A stretch of DNA of 64,000 bases, from the NCBI RefSeq assembly GCF_027912415.1, contig NZ_CP115175.1, positions 1,054,001 through 1,118,000 on the forward strand, in the 5' to 3' direction. The stretch's first letter is position 1. The number at the start of each line of letters is the position of its first letter. Shown in pieces: positions 17,483 to 29,237 of the stretch. Below the pieces are notes generated by a model. The model was given only the letters and a program-made list of their open reading frames with translations. It was not told the DNA's origin and made no database searches. Position numbers and translations under genes: made by a program. The stretch comes from Homoserinibacter sp. YIM 151385. Lineage in GTDB: Bacteria; Actinomycetota; Actinomycetes; Actinomycetales; Microbacteriaceae.

Positions 17483-19103
17483 CGTGGAACACCGGTCCTC
17501 CCTGCGCGTGCTCCTGCCAGACGTCCTTGACGAAGGGCGAGACGGCGAGCGTCGAGAGCCGGTCGTAGAGGCCGATCGAGTACGCCTTGTCGGCGATGAG
17601 CTCCTGCGCCTGGGCGTAGAGGGCGTTCTGCTCCTCGATGTCGCTCGTCGCGTCCGCCTCGGCGATGATCGCCTCGAGCTCGGCGTCGTCGGAGAAGGCG
17701 GCGTTGTTGAAATTCGGCTTCTCCTGGGTGCCGACCTTCCAGTTGATGCGGAGGATGCCGCTCGTCACCGCCGTCCAGTAGCCCGCGTTGATGTCGCGCT
17801 CCGAGGGCTTTGAGTACGCGCCGCCGAAGAAGGCGCTCTGCGGGACGGGGATCAGCTCGACGTCGAAGCCCGTCTCCTTCGCCTGCTGCTGGACGCCCTG
17901 CAGGATCGAGGCGCCGTCGGTGTTGATGATGGAGCCGGCACCGTAGGGCAGGATCACGCTGAGCGGCTCGCCGTCCTTCTCGCGGATGCCGTCCGCGCCG
18001 AGCGTCCAGCCGGCCCCGTCGAGGAGCTCGGCCGCCTGCTCGGGGTCGTAGTCGTAGCGGTTCGCCGCATCCTCGCTCCAGCCGGGCGTCGACCGGCTCA
18101 CGCCCCCGTTGCCTTCGACGGGGATGACGCCCCGGCCGACCGTCTCGACGATCGCGTCGCGGTCGAGGCTGTAGGCGAAGGCCTGGCGGACGCGCTCGTC
18201 CGTGAACGGACCCTCCTGCGTGTTGAAGCTGAGCTGCTGGGGGCGGCCCGCCGTCACGTAGCGGTGGAGCTCCCAGGCCTCCGAGTCGAGCCCCGCCCAC
18301 TCGATCGCCGGGACGTCGTAGATCGCGTCGGCCTCATCCGAGCGGAGCGCCGCGACGCGGGTCGTCGGGTCGGCGACGAAGCGCCAGTCGACCCCCTCGA
18401 CCTTCGCGGGGCCCTCGTGCTTCGCGTTCGCGGGCCAGGAGGTGTAGTCGTCGTTGCGGATGAGCTGGATCGACTCGCCGCGCTTCCACTCGCCGACCGT
18501 GAACGCGCCCGAGCCGATGGGCTGCTCGCAGTTCTCCTCCTCGCTGCGGGTCTCGAGCGCCTGCTGCGACTGGATGCCGAAGTAGCCCTGCGAGACCGTC
18601 TCGGCGAGGCGCGGATAGGGCGAGCGCAGCTCGAGCTCGACGTCGAGCTCGCCGACCGCCTCCGCGCCCGCGACGGCGTCCTCGAGCCAGACGACGGCGG
18701 TGCTGTTGCCGCCCGCGAGCCAGAACTCGACGTTCGCGGCGACGGCCTCGGCGTCGACGGGCGTGCCGTCGGTGAACTCGACATCCGGCTTGAGATGGAA
18801 GGTCCAGGCGAGCCCGTCCTCGCTCTCCTCCCAGCTCTCCGCGAGCCAGGGCACCGCGACCCCGTCCTCGCCGAGCGAGGTGAGGTTGTCGAGCACGTTG
18901 TAGGAGAGGTAGGCCTGCTCGATCCAGCCGCCGAAGACGCAGGCGGGCTCCTGCTGGTGCGCGTACACGATCGTGCCGCCCTCGACCGGCTTCGCGTCAT
19001 CGCCCGGTCCCGCGTTCGCGGCGCCGCCGCAGCCGGCGAGGAGGAGCGCGATCGCGGTCGCGCCGGCGAGGGGCAGGGATCGGGATGCGGGCAGTGCGGG
19101 CAT
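17463..19103 (-). CDS. ABC importer substrate-binding lipoprotein, family 5 (DppA-like)
   Basis: This 546-residue extracellular solute-binding protein is the first gene of the operon. A signal peptide ends in lipobox LLAGC with Cys25, so the mature protein is lipid-anchored. The SBP_bac_5 fold follows, with WTFHLKPDVEFTDGTPVDA near residue 108, the segment SYPRLAETVS, and TFDERVRQAFAYSLDR-like helix motifs near 250. Family members bind peptides, nickel, opines, sugars or aminopolycarboxylates. The size and two-lobe layout are normal. A promoter with a GTGACA -35 box, 17-base spacer and TAGCGT -10 box lies about 60 bases upstream. Confidence 0.92.
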   Translation of the reverse strand: MPALPASRSLPLAGATAIALLLAGCGGAANAGPGDDAKPVEGGTIVYAHQQEPACVFGGWIEQAYLSYNVLDNLTSLGEDGVAVPWLAESWEESEDGLAWTFHLKPDVEFTDGTPVDAEAVAANVEFWLAGGNSTAVVWLEDAVAGAEAVGELDVELELRSPYPRLAETVSQGYFGIQSQQALETRSEEENCEQPIGSGAFTVGEWKRGESIQLIRNDDYTSWPANAKHEGPAKVEGVDWRFVADPTTRVAALRSDEADAIYDVPAIEWAGLDSEAWELHRYVTAGRPQQLSFNTQEGPFTDERVRQAFAYSLDRDAIVETVGRGVIPVEGNGGVSRSTPGWSEDAANRYDYDPEQAAELLDGAGWTLGADGIREKDGEPLSVILPYGAGSIINTDGASILQGVQQQAKETGFDVELIPVPQSAFFGGAYSKPSERDINAGYWTAVTSGILRINWKVGTQEKPNFNNAAFSDDAELEAIIAEADATSDIEEQNALYAQAQELIADKAYSIGLYDRLSTLAVSPFVKDVWQEHAQGGPVFHDAYFVE

Positions 19104-19165
19104 GGTCGCCTTCCGGGTGTGCGCGGGGTGCGGTGCCGAGGTGCATTCGGCGGTGCGGTGCCCTC

Positions 19166-19194
19166 ACGCTAGGAAGCCGCCGACAGGCTGTCAC
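19166..19194 (-). promoter_or_regulatory. Promoter of the ABC importer / monooxygenase operon with overlapping palindrome
   Basis: Read leftward, a -35 box GTGACA (19189-19194), a 17-base spacer and a -10 box TAGCGT (19166-19171) form a good sigma-70-type promoter about 60 bases before the binding-protein gene. GACAGGCTGTC (19182-19192), a perfect inverted repeat with a one-base centre, overlaps the -35 box and spacer. It is placed where a repressor would block RNA polymerase. No regulator gene is adjacent. Confidence 0.55.
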
Positions 19195-19274
19195 CTCCGC
19201 GTCGTCACACTCGGACGCGGCTCGTCTCGTGGCGAAAGACGGCGTAGCACGGCGTCATGCGCGGTCACGAGGCG

Positions 19275-20291
19275 TCACGCGGCGGTGCGCGCCGCATCCC
19301 ACCAGTCGAGGACCCGCGTGCCGTAGAGGGTGAGCCACTTCGAGCGCTCCCCGACCGGCACGTCGACCTCGAACCAGACGCGGCCGGGGTGCCGGCGCTC
19401 CTGGATCCAGGTGCCGTCGGCCTGCCGGTCGGCGTGCACCGCCTCGACCGCCTCCGCGAGACGCGGATCCGGCTCGGCGCCATCGTGCGCGGCGGCTCGG
19501 CGGAAGTGGTCGAGCGCGTTCATCGCGCTGTAGACCCAGCGGAAGGGGTAGGCGACGTGGGTCGCCCAGGGCGCGACCTTGTCGCCGGTGCTCGCCCGGA
19601 AGAGGAGATGCCGCTCGAGCAGGTAGGCCTCGCCGCGGTGCCGTGCGGCCGCGAGCTCGGCATCGCCGCCGACCAGCTCCTCGAAGGCGAGCAGGCCCTT
19701 CAGCGTGTTGATCGTCGAGTGGAACGACGCGCGCGTCGAGCCGTCGACCCAGGCGCAGTTCCAGCCGCCCTCGGCCATCTCGTGATCGAGGAACCACTGC
19801 CGCAGCAGCGCGAGCTTCTCGGGATCGGCGCCCAGCCACTGCCCGTTCGCGAGGGTCATGCCGTTGATGCAGGCGTCGACCTCGCCCGACCAGTAGGGCA
19901 GCTCGTCGTACTCCCACCGGCTCACCGCGTCGATGCGCTCGGCCGTGTCGCCGAGCACCGCGGGGTCGGCGCCCCACTCGCGAAGCGAGGTGAGGCTCCA
20001 CGTCGTCGCGATCCAGGGCTGGGCCTGCTCGCCGTCGTCGTCGGGATGCGGCGGCTCGTCCGGCGCCGGGTCGCCCTGCCAGGACTCCCCCGGGAAGTAG
20101 GCCCCGCCCGCCCACTGGCCGTCGGCGCCCTGCTTCGCCAGGAGGCGCGCACCCCAGCCCTCCCGGCTCACGCGGGCCCTGGTCGCCTCCCAAACCTCGG
20201 GCGGCGCACCCTGCAGGTCGCGCTCGACCTGCCAGCGGATCGCCGGGTCGGAGTCCAGCAGCCAGTCGAGGGTCGTCGCATCCAGGCTCAT
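19275..20291 (-). CDS. Squalene-cyclase/prenyltransferase-repeat-like protein of unknown function
   Basis: This 338-residue protein has repeated Trp/Gly-rich blocks such as QGADGQWAGGAYFPGESW, DHEMAEGGWNCAWVDG and RQADGTWIQER. They resemble the QW repeats of alpha-toroid terpene cyclases and prenyltransferases. It is much shorter than a squalene-hopene cyclase and lacks a DXDD motif, so it is not a classical cyclase. It is probably a soluble alpha-toroid protein; the role is unknown. The ATG at 20291 lies seven bases after TAGCGT (20299-20304), a leaderless arrangement. Confidence 0.7.
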   Translation of the reverse strand: MSLDATTLDWLLDSDPAIRWQVERDLQGAPPEVWEATRARVSREGWGARLLAKQGADGQWAGGAYFPGESWQGDPAPDEPPHPDDDGEQAQPWIATTWSLTSLREWGADPAVLGDTAERIDAVSRWEYDELPYWSGEVDACINGMTLANGQWLGADPEKLALLRQWFLDHEMAEGGWNCAWVDGSTRASFHSTINTLKGLLAFEELVGGDAELAAARHRGEAYLLERHLLFRASTGDKVAPWATHVAYPFRWVYSAMNALDHFRRAAAHDGAEPDPRLAEAVEAVHADRQADGTWIQERRHPGRVWFEVDVPVGERSKWLTLYGTRVLDWWDAARTAA

Positions 20292-20348
20292 GCCCGGCAC
20301 GCTACTCCGGACCGCCGACGACGGCGAGGGGTCTGCCTCGACAAGACC

Positions 20349-20387
20349 AGAGCCCCGCCTGCCGGTGGAAGCGGCGAGCGGGGCTCT
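20349..20387 (-). terminator. Terminator of the tRNA-Ala gene
   Basis: The arms AGAGCCCCGC (20349-20358) and GCGGGGCTCT (20378-20387) form a perfect 10-bp stem with a 19-base loop. It starts two bases downstream of the encoded CCA end of the leftward tRNA gene. Confidence 0.75.
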
Positions 20388-20389
20388 GA

Positions 20390-20465
20390 TGGTGGACCTG
20401 AGGGGATTCGAACCCCTGACCCCCTGCATGCCATGCAGGTGCGCTACCAACTGCGCCACAGGCCC
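20390..20465 (-). tRNA. tRNA-Ala (anticodon GGC)
   Basis: The minus strand folds as a complete tRNA. The acceptor GGGCCTG pairs with CAGGTCC through one G-T wobble. The D arm contains GTTGGTAGCGC, and the anticodon stem CCTGC/GCAGG encloses the loop ATGGCAT with anticodon GGC. The T arm is GGGGTTCGAATCCCC, and the discriminator is A followed by an encoded CCA. A terminator hairpin follows directly. Anticodon GGC reads GCC and GCU alanine codons; GCC is among the commonest codons in this GC-rich genome. Confidence 0.96.
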
Positions 20466-20564
20466 GTGGCCCCGTTCGGGGCAACTGGACCAGAATACAA
20501 CACTCTCGCGCCCTCGCCGAACCGGGTGGCGTCCGGCGGCCCCGCCACCCGGCAGGATGGTGCC

Positions 20565-21122
20565 ATGACCACCCAGCCCGTCACGATCTCCATCACCCGC
20601 ACCGTCGACCCGGGTCGCGCGAAGGAGGTCGCCGCGTGGGCGCGGGCGGGTCAGGATCTGCTCGCCGCGAGCCCCGGCTATCTCGGCTCGGGCTGGGTGA
20701 AGTCGGAGCCGGACGGCCGCGAGTGGCACATGCTGTTCCGGTTCGAGGATGCCGCGAGCCTCGACGGCTGGCAGCGCTCCCCCGAGCGCGCCTGGTGGAT
20801 CTCGACCGCGACAGGCCTCGTCGAGGGCGAGCACGAGGAGCGCCGCACCGGCATCGAGGGCTGGTTCGACGAGCCGGCGAGCGTGGAGGTCGTGCGCCCT
20901 GCGCCGCCGGCACCGCCGCGGTGGAAGCAGATGGTCGCGATCTTCCTCGTCTTCTACCCGCTCAGCGTCGGCGGCAACGCCCTGCTCGGCCTCTTCGCGG
21001 GCGACTGGCCCCTCGGGCTGCGGGTGCTCCTGCTCGTCGTCCTCGTGACGCCGATCATGACCTACCTCGCGCTGCCGCTCGTGACGCGGGCGCTGCGGCC
21101 CTGGCTGCTCCGCGGGCGCTGA
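20565..21122 (+). CDS. Antibiotic-biosynthesis-monooxygenase-domain (ABM) membrane protein
   Basis: This 185-residue protein has an N-terminal ABM-like ferredoxin-fold domain (residues about 5-95; VTISITRTVDPGRAKEVAAW and GSGWVKSEPDGREWHMLFRFED). Two transmembrane helices lie near 125-145 and 150-170 (WKQMVAIFLVFYPLSVGGN, then VLLLVVLVTPIM). This antibiotic-biosynthesis-monooxygenase plus two-helix layout is widespread in bacteria but has no settled function. The start is supported by CAGGATGGTGCCATG, a box six bases before the ATG, suggesting a leaderless transcript. Confidence 0.8.
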   Translation: MTTQPVTISITRTVDPGRAKEVAAWARAGQDLLAASPGYLGSGWVKSEPDGREWHMLFRFEDAASLDGWQRSPERAWWISTATGLVEGEHEERRTGIEGWFDEPASVEVVRPAPPAPPRWKQMVAIFLVFYPLSVGGNALLGLFAGDWPLGLRVLLLVVLVTPIMTYLALPLVTRALRPWLLRGR

Positions 21123-21131
21123 GCCGCCCGA

Positions 21132-21479
21132 TCAGTCGAAGAGCTCGCCGAGCCAGTTCTTCTTCTTGCGATACGGCTGCTGACCGGAGCCGTAGCCCCG
21201 CTGGCCGTACTGCGGCGGGTAGGGCGCCGAGTCGGGCGAGCCGTAGTACGGGCGGCCGACCGCCTGCGGCGGCATCGCCGTCTGCGGATGCACCGGCTGC
21301 ACCGGCTGCGCGGGAGCGGCGGGGGCCGCGGGAGCGGCGCCCATGGAGCCGGCGCGCTCGATGATCTTGTCGAGCTCGCCGCGATCCAGCCAGACGCCCC
21401 GGCACTCGGGGCAGTAGTCGATCTCGATGCCGTTCCGCTCGCTCATGACGAGGGTGGCGCTATCCGTCGGGCACTTCAT
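21132..21479 (-). CDS. Zinc-ribbon (zf-TFIIB family) protein
   Basis: This 115-residue protein has an N-terminal zinc ribbon: CPTD at residues 3-6 and YCPECRGVWLDRGELDKI at about 22-39, the zf-TFIIB family pattern. The remaining 70 residues are Pro/Ala/Gln/Tyr-rich and probably disordered, ending in the basic-aromatic patch YRKKKNWLGELFD. The role of such proteins in bacteria is not established. It lies downstream of rsfS and reads in the same direction, but 75 bases separate them, so co-transcription is uncertain. Confidence 0.82.
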   Translation of the reverse strand: MKCPTDSATLVMSERNGIEIDYCPECRGVWLDRGELDKIIERAGSMGAAPAAPAAPAQPVQPVHPQTAMPPQAVGRPYYGSPDSAPYPPQYGQRGYGSGQQPYRKKKNWLGELFD

Positions 21480-21554
21480 GAGGGAAGCGTCGCAGTCCCA
21501 CCTGCGCGCCCGCCCTGATCCTGCATCGAGTGCACCGAACGGCGGGATGCCGGA

Positions 21555-21935
21555 CTACTCGGCCGGCGCCTGCGGCTCCGGCAGCTCGAGCGGGATCACG
21601 GGGCAGTCCTTCCAGAGGCGCTCCAGCGAGTAGTACATCCGGTCCTCCTCGTGGAAGACGTGGACGACGATTTCGCCGAAGTCGAGCAGCACCCAGCGGC
21701 CCTCCGCGCGGCCCTCGCGACGGAGCGCCTTCATGCCGAGCTCGTGGAGCGCCTCCTCGACGCCCTCCGCGATCGCGGAGACGTTGCGCTCGTTGCGCCC
21801 GCTCGCGAGGAGGAAGACGTCGGTGAGCGGGAGCGGCCCCGAGACGTCGAGCGCGACGAGGTCCTGGGCCTGCTTGTCGTCGGCGGCGCGGGCGGCGGCG
21901 CGCACGAGCTCGCGGGCGCGGTCGGATGCGGTCAC
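21555..21935 (-). CDS. rsfS: Ribosome silencing factor RsfS
   Basis: This 126-residue RsfS/Iojap protein binds ribosomal protein L14 and keeps the 50S subunit from joining 30S when nutrients fall. Family blocks are ALDVSGPLPLTDVFLLASG near residues 27-45, ERNVSAIAEGVEEAL and EGRAEGRWVLLDFGEIVVHVF (given here as motif positions 80-100). The GTG at 21935 has GAAGGAT upstream. The gene ends the conserved obg-proB-proA-nadD-rsfS series. A short Pro/Ala-rich tail after the domain is not unusual in this group. Confidence 0.95.
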   Translation of the reverse strand: MTASDRARELVRAAARAADDKQAQDLVALDVSGPLPLTDVFLLASGRNERNVSAIAEGVEEALHELGMKALRREGRAEGRWVLLDFGEIVVHVFHEEDRMYYSLERLWKDCPVIPLELPEPQAPAE

Positions 21936-21965
21936 GTGATCCTTCGGTGGTGGATGGCGGGCACG

Positions 21966-23996
21966 CTAGCCGAGCGAGCCGGTGATGAGCCCGACCACGA
22001 GCAGCGTGCCGACGACGACCGCCATGCCCGCCGCCGCCACGATGAGGATCGTGAGGGCGCGGTTGCCGCGGGGCTTCGTCTGCGCGATGACGCCGCGCGT
22101 CGAGGTGTGGGTGCTGACCGCGCGGATGGCGCGGACCGGCTGGGAGTCGACGGAGGCCACCTGCTGGTCGCCGGGGTCGAGCTCGTGGTCGAGCTTCGCC
22201 TCGTCGAGCTGGGTCGGGTGTGCGCCCGTGGACGCGAGGCTCGCGGGCAGGTCGATCGAGCCGGTGACGACGATCTCGCCGGTGCCGCTCGGGGTGAGCG
22301 AGGCGGTGAAGTCCGGCTGCGGGATGTCGGAGAGCACGAGCGCGTTCGTGGTGACGACGCCGTGGCCGCCGAGCACGCTGCGGGCGATGCCGCCCTCCTC
22401 CTCGTCCATCTGCTGGTTCGACCAGTGGTTGACGGGGCGATCCGGCGCGGCGCCCGCGACCGGCGCGGGCGGCTCGTCCGCGATCGGCGCGTCGAGGTCG
22501 ATGCGGATCTCGGTCGGCTCGGGGGCGTCCGCCGGGGCGGCGGGCTCCTCGACGATGGGCTCCGGCTCCTGCACGGGCTCGACGACGACCTCGATGGGCG
22601 GGGCCGGGATCGAGACGGGGGCGCCGCTCGGCGCGGGCATCCCCGCCGGCGACGCGGCCGAGGGCGCGGCGGCCGACGGCGCGGCGGCCGACGGCACCGA
22701 GGGCGCGGCCGGGGCCGACGGCGCGGGCGCCGAGGATGCGGGGGCGGAGCCCGGCGCGGGCCACGCGGGCTGCGAGGTGACGGGGCCGGTCTCGAAGAGC
22801 GACTCGACCGGCACCTGCTCCGCCTCGGGCTCCGCCTCGGCGGGCGCGGGCAGGTCGGCACGCGGGCCGGCCGGTGCCGGAGCGGCGGCGGGCGCGGCGT
22901 CGAGGAACTCGAGCGGGTCGCGGCCCGGGGGCGGCGCGTCGACGACGTCGCGCTCCGACGGCGGGGTGAAGAGGGCGTCGAACACCGAGGCGACGTCGCG
23001 CTTCGGCTCCTCGCCCGGCTCGACGAGGGCGACGGGCTCCGCGAACGGGGCGACCGCGGGCTCGGGGGCCGAGGGCGTCTCGCGCTCGTCGACCGGCGGC
23101 GCCGACGGGGCGTCGAAGCCGAGCTCGGCCTCGAGTGCCGGGGCGTTCTGCTCGGCGGCATCCGGCTCCGCCTCGGCCCGGCCATCCGACTCGGCCTGGG
23201 CGGGTGCCGGCGCGGAGGCCGGCGCCAGGGTGGGCGGCGGGGCGCTCAACCAGGGCGCCGCTTCCACCGCGGGCTCCGCGACCTCGGCCCGCTCCGGCGC
23301 GACGGGAGCCGGGGCACCCGGCAGCGCCGTGTCGGGCGACGCCGTCGCGGCACCGGCCGCAGCCGCGGCGGCGGCCTCCTGCGCCTCGCGCAGCGCGCGC
23401 AGCTCACGACGGGTCATGGTGCGCTCGGGTGACGCGGGCGCCGGCACGGCGGGCTCGCCGGGAGCGGGCGCCGCGGCGGTCGGCACGACTCCGTCGGACG
23501 GCGCTGCGGCCTCCGGGGCCGGCGCGACGGGCTGCTCGGGCGCCTGCGCGGCGGACGACACGGCCGCGGCGACCTGCTCGCGACCCTGCGTGCGGTACTC
23601 GAGCTGGCTCGCCTCGCCCTCCTCGGGCGCGCGGTACTGCGGCGCCCAGCTGGGCGCCTGGCGGCGCTCCGGCGCGTAGTCGCGCATGCGGTAGGCGGGA
23701 GCGTCGGTCGTCGGCACCGCCTGGGTCGTCGGGAGGTCGCCCTCCTCACCGCCCTCAGGCGTGCGGCGGGCGCGGAAGCTCGGTCCGTCGTACTCCGGCA
23801 CCGGGCGACGCGACTGCGTCTGGTAGATCAGCGGCTCGGCGGCGATGTGCGTGGCATCGCGGGGAGCCGGTGCGCTCGGCGCGGCAGACGCGGAGCCTGC
23901 CGCGGCGGCGAAGGGAGGCGGCGTCGGCTGGCGCTCCTCCTGCTCGCCCTGCCGGGCTGCGCGCCGCGATCGCGGCGGGTCCGAGTATGTCGTCAT
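21966..23996 (-). CDS. Large disordered, Ala/Pro-rich protein with C-terminal membrane anchor
   Basis: I cannot name this 676-residue protein. About 500 residues are low-complexity Ala/Pro/Glu sequence without clear domains, including a short basic helix, [20 protein letters not shown], near residue 195. A better conserved-looking region follows near 530-620 ([38 protein letters not shown]), and one transmembrane helix ends the protein ([20 protein letters not shown]). The layout suggests a long cytosolic tail on a C-terminal anchor. Its ATG overlaps the nadD stop (ATGA), so it is translated from the nadD-rsfS mRNA. Its position, wedged between two conserved genes, suggests it is a family trait. 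Confidence 0.75.
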   Translation of the reverse strand: MTTYSDPPRSRRAARQGEQEERQPTPPPFAAAAGSASAAPSAPAPRDATHIAAEPLIYQTQSRRPVPEYDGPSFRARRTPEGGEEGDLPTTQAVPTTDAPAYRMRDYAPERRQAPSWAPQYRAPEEGEASQLEYRTQGREQVAAAVSSAAQAPEQPVAPAPEAAAPSDGVVPTAAAPAPGEPAVPAPASPERTMTRRELRALREAQEAAAAAAAGAATASPDTALPGAPAPVAPERAEVAEPAVEAAPWLSAPPPTLAPASAPAPAQAESDGRAEAEPDAAEQNAPALEAELGFDAPSAPPVDERETPSAPEPAVAPFAEPVALVEPGEEPKRDVASVFDALFTPPSERDVVDAPPPGRDPLEFLDAAPAAAPAPAGPRADLPAPAEAEPEAEQVPVESLFETGPVTSQPAWPAPGSAPASSAPAPSAPAAPSVPSAAAPSAAAPSAASPAGMPAPSGAPVSIPAPPIEVVVEPVQEPEPIVEEPAAPADAPEPTEIRIDLDAPIADEPPAPVAGAAPDRPVNHWSNQQMDEEEGGIARSVLGGHGVVTTNALVLSDIPQPDFTASLTPSGTGEIVVTGSIDLPASLASTGAHPTQLDEAKLDHELDPGDQQVASVDSQPVRAIRAVSTHTSTRGVIAQTKPRGNRALTILIVAAAGMAVVVGTLLVVGLITGSLG

Positions 23997-24670
23997 GTCT
24001 CACTCCGATAGAGATGATGCTTGGAGATGTACTGAACAACACCGTCGGGGACCAGATACCAGACCGGGTGGCCCCGATCCACACGCGCCCTGCAGTCCGT
24101 CGACGAGATGGCCAGCGCGGGTACTTCCAAGGAGCTTACGCCGTGCTCCGGCAATCCGCGAATGCTCAGCCTGTGACCCGGGCGGGAGACCGCCACGAAG
24201 TGCGCGAGATCCCAGAGCTCGTCCTTGTCCTTCCACTGCACGATCTGCGCCACCGCATCCGCGCCCGAGATGAAGAAGAGCTCGGCATCGGGACGCTGCT
24301 CCCGCAGGTCGCGGAGGGTGTCGATCGTGTAGGTGGGGCCGCCCCGGTCGATGTCGACGCGGCTCACCGTGAAGCGCGGGTTCGAGGCCGTCGCGATGAC
24401 GGTCATGAGGTAGCGGTGCTCGGCCGGCGAGACATCCTGCTTCATCCAGGGCTGGCCGGTCGGGACGAACACGACCTCGTCGAGGTCCATGCTCTGCTGC
24501 ACCTCGCTCGCCGCGACGAGGTGCCCGTGGTGGATCGGATCGAAGGTGCCGCCCATGACGCCGATCCGAGGTCGGCGCGGCGCCGACGCCGGGGCGCCGA
24601 GCGGCTCAGTGGTGGCCGTGGCCGCCCTCCGGCGCGTCCCCGACCTTGTCGCTGTGGCGGTTCGCCACAT
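23993..24670 (-). CDS. nadD: Nicotinate-nucleotide adenylyltransferase
   Basis: NadD joins nicotinate mononucleotide and ATP into deamido-NAD in NAD synthesis. The nucleotidyltransferase signature [10 protein letters not shown] is at residues 41-50 of this 225-residue reading and the second motif AISSTDCR is near 190. The start is uncertain. The only in-frame standard start codons are the ATG at 24670, which lies 65 bases inside the upstream small gene, and the ATG at 24556, which would begin at MGGTFDP and remove the first strand. The longer form is listed, although its ribosome binding site is poor. The stop overlaps the next gene's ATG. Confidence 0.92.
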   Translation of the reverse strand: MWRTATATRSGTRRRAATATTEPLGAPASAPRRPRIGVMGGTFDPIHHGHLVAASEVQQSMDLDEVVFVPTGQPWMKQDVSPAEHRYLMTVIATASNPRFTVSRVDIDRGGPTYTIDTLRDLREQRPDAELFFISGADAVAQIVQWKDKDELWDLAHFVAVSRPGHRLSIRGLPEHGVSSLEVPALAISSTDCRARVDRGHPVWYLVPDGVVQYISKHHLYRSET

Positions 24671-24806
24671 CCCGGTAGCTGAAGGTCACGAGCGCGAGGC
24701 CGATGAAGACCACGGCCGCGACGATCGCGAAGGCGATCGGCGGCATGATGATCGGCGCGAGCTCCTCGTGATGGGTCTCGGCGACGAGCGTGTACAGCAG
24801 CGACAT
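24606..24806 (-). CDS. Small single-helix membrane protein between proA and nadD
   Basis: This 66-residue protein has one hydrophobic helix near residues 19-42 ([22 protein letters not shown]), a short polar linker and a His-rich end, GGHGHH. It occurs between proA and nadD; I infer from the tight packing that it is a conserved small gene of this operon. The function is unknown. Its ATG at 24806 has GGAGAGGAC upstream, and a TAGACT box (24834-24839) could be an internal promoter for it and nadD. Confidence 0.75.
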   Translation of the reverse strand: MSLLYTLVAETHHEELAPIIMPPIAFAIVAAVVFIGLALVTFSYRDVANRHSDKVGDAPEGGHGHH

Positions 24807-24847
24807 GACGTCCTCTCCGGTGTTCCGCCTGCGAGTCTATCGGCTCT

Positions 24848-26125
<1,278 letters not shown>

Positions 26126-26167
26126 GCCGGCGATCGTACCAGCGGCGCGCTCGCCCGACGCACCGGC

Positions 26168-28488
<2,321 letters not shown>

Positions 28489-28498
28489 TCATGAAAGA

Positions 28499-28530
28499 CG
28501 GCAAGGGCGGGCCGAGGCCCGCCCTTGCCG
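28499..28530 (-). terminator. Strong hairpin between rpmA and obg
   Basis: CGGCAAGGGCGGGCC (28499-28513) pairs perfectly over 15 bp with GGCCCGCCCTTGCCG (28516-28530). On the leftward transcript it is followed by TCTTTC. It should terminate much of the rplU-rpmA transcription or protect its 3' end, setting the ribosomal-protein to Obg ratio. Confidence 0.75.
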
Positions 28531-28549
28531 GAGAACTGCTCGTCGCGCG

Positions 28550-28801
28550 TCAGGCGCTGACGATGTTGACGACCTTGCGGCCGCCCTTCTTGCCGAACTC
28601 GACCGAGCCGGCCGCGAGCGCGAAGAGCGTGTCGTCGCCGCCGCGGCCCACGTTCGCGCCGGGGTGGAAGTGGGTGCCGCGCTGGCGGACGATGATCTCG
28701 CCGGCCTTGACGACCTGGCCGCCGAAGCGCTTGACGCCGAGGTACTGCGCGTTCGAGTCGCGACCGTTGCGGGTCGAGGACGCGCCCTTCTTGTGTGCCA
28801 T
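28550..28801 (-). CDS. rpmA: Large ribosomal subunit protein bL27
   Basis: This 83-residue bL27 has the standard start [16 protein letters not shown] and GVKRFGGQ, with no N-terminal extension needing cleavage. It lies at the 50S peptidyl-transferase centre. It is ten bases after rplU in the same transcription unit, in the universal rplU-rpmA order, and is followed by a strong hairpin before obg. Confidence 0.98.
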   Translation of the reverse strand: MAHKKGASSTRNGRDSNAQYLGVKRFGGQVVKAGEIIVRQRGTHFHPGANVGRGGDDTLFALAAGSVEFGKKGGRKVVNIVSA

Positions 28802-28810
28802 TGTCAGCCC

Positions 28811-29119
28811 CTACTTGATGCCGGTGATCTTGACGCGGGTGAGCTCCGAGCGGTGGCCCTGGCGCTTCTTGTACCCGGTCTTGTTCTTGAACTTCTGGAT
28901 CGTGATCTTCGGGCCGCGCAGGTCGTTCAGGACCTCCGCCGTCACCTTGATCTTCGCGAGGGCCTTCGCGTCGTGCGTGATCTTCTCACCGTCGACGTGG
29001 AGCACCGGGGCGAGCTCGATCTTGCCGTTCTCGTCAGCCTGGATGCGGTCCAGGACGACGATCGTGCCGACCTCGACCTTCTCCTGCCGACCGCCGGCGC
29101 GCACAACTGCGTAAACCAC
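28811..29119 (-). CDS. rplU: Large ribosomal subunit protein bL21
   Basis: This 102-residue bL21 binds 23S rRNA. Signature pieces are [18 protein letters not shown] and the C-terminal [13 protein letters not shown]. It is the first gene after a good promoter (-35 TTGACC, -10 TACTCT) and is co-transcribed with rpmA. Confidence 0.98.
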   Translation of the reverse strand: MVYAVVRAGGRQEKVEVGTIVVLDRIQADENGKIELAPVLHVDGEKITHDAKALAKIKVTAEVLNDLRGPKITIQKFKNKTGYKKRQGHRSELTRVKITGIK

Positions 29120-29207
29120 GGGATTGTCCTTACGTTGGGAGGCCGGAACGACCTCGGGAAGTCATCGGTGCGAGACGCGGGCTCAGCCCAGCGCACACCG
29201 AAGGTCA

Positions 29208-29237
29208 AGAGTACGCGACGAGGCGCCCCTCGGTCAA
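29208..29237 (-). promoter_or_regulatory. Promoter of rplU-rpmA
   Basis: Read leftward, TTGACC (29232-29237) and TACTCT (29208-29213) are separated by 18 bases, giving a leader of about 80 bases before rplU. The -35 box overlaps the stop codon of the upstream membrane-protein gene. Confidence 0.65.
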
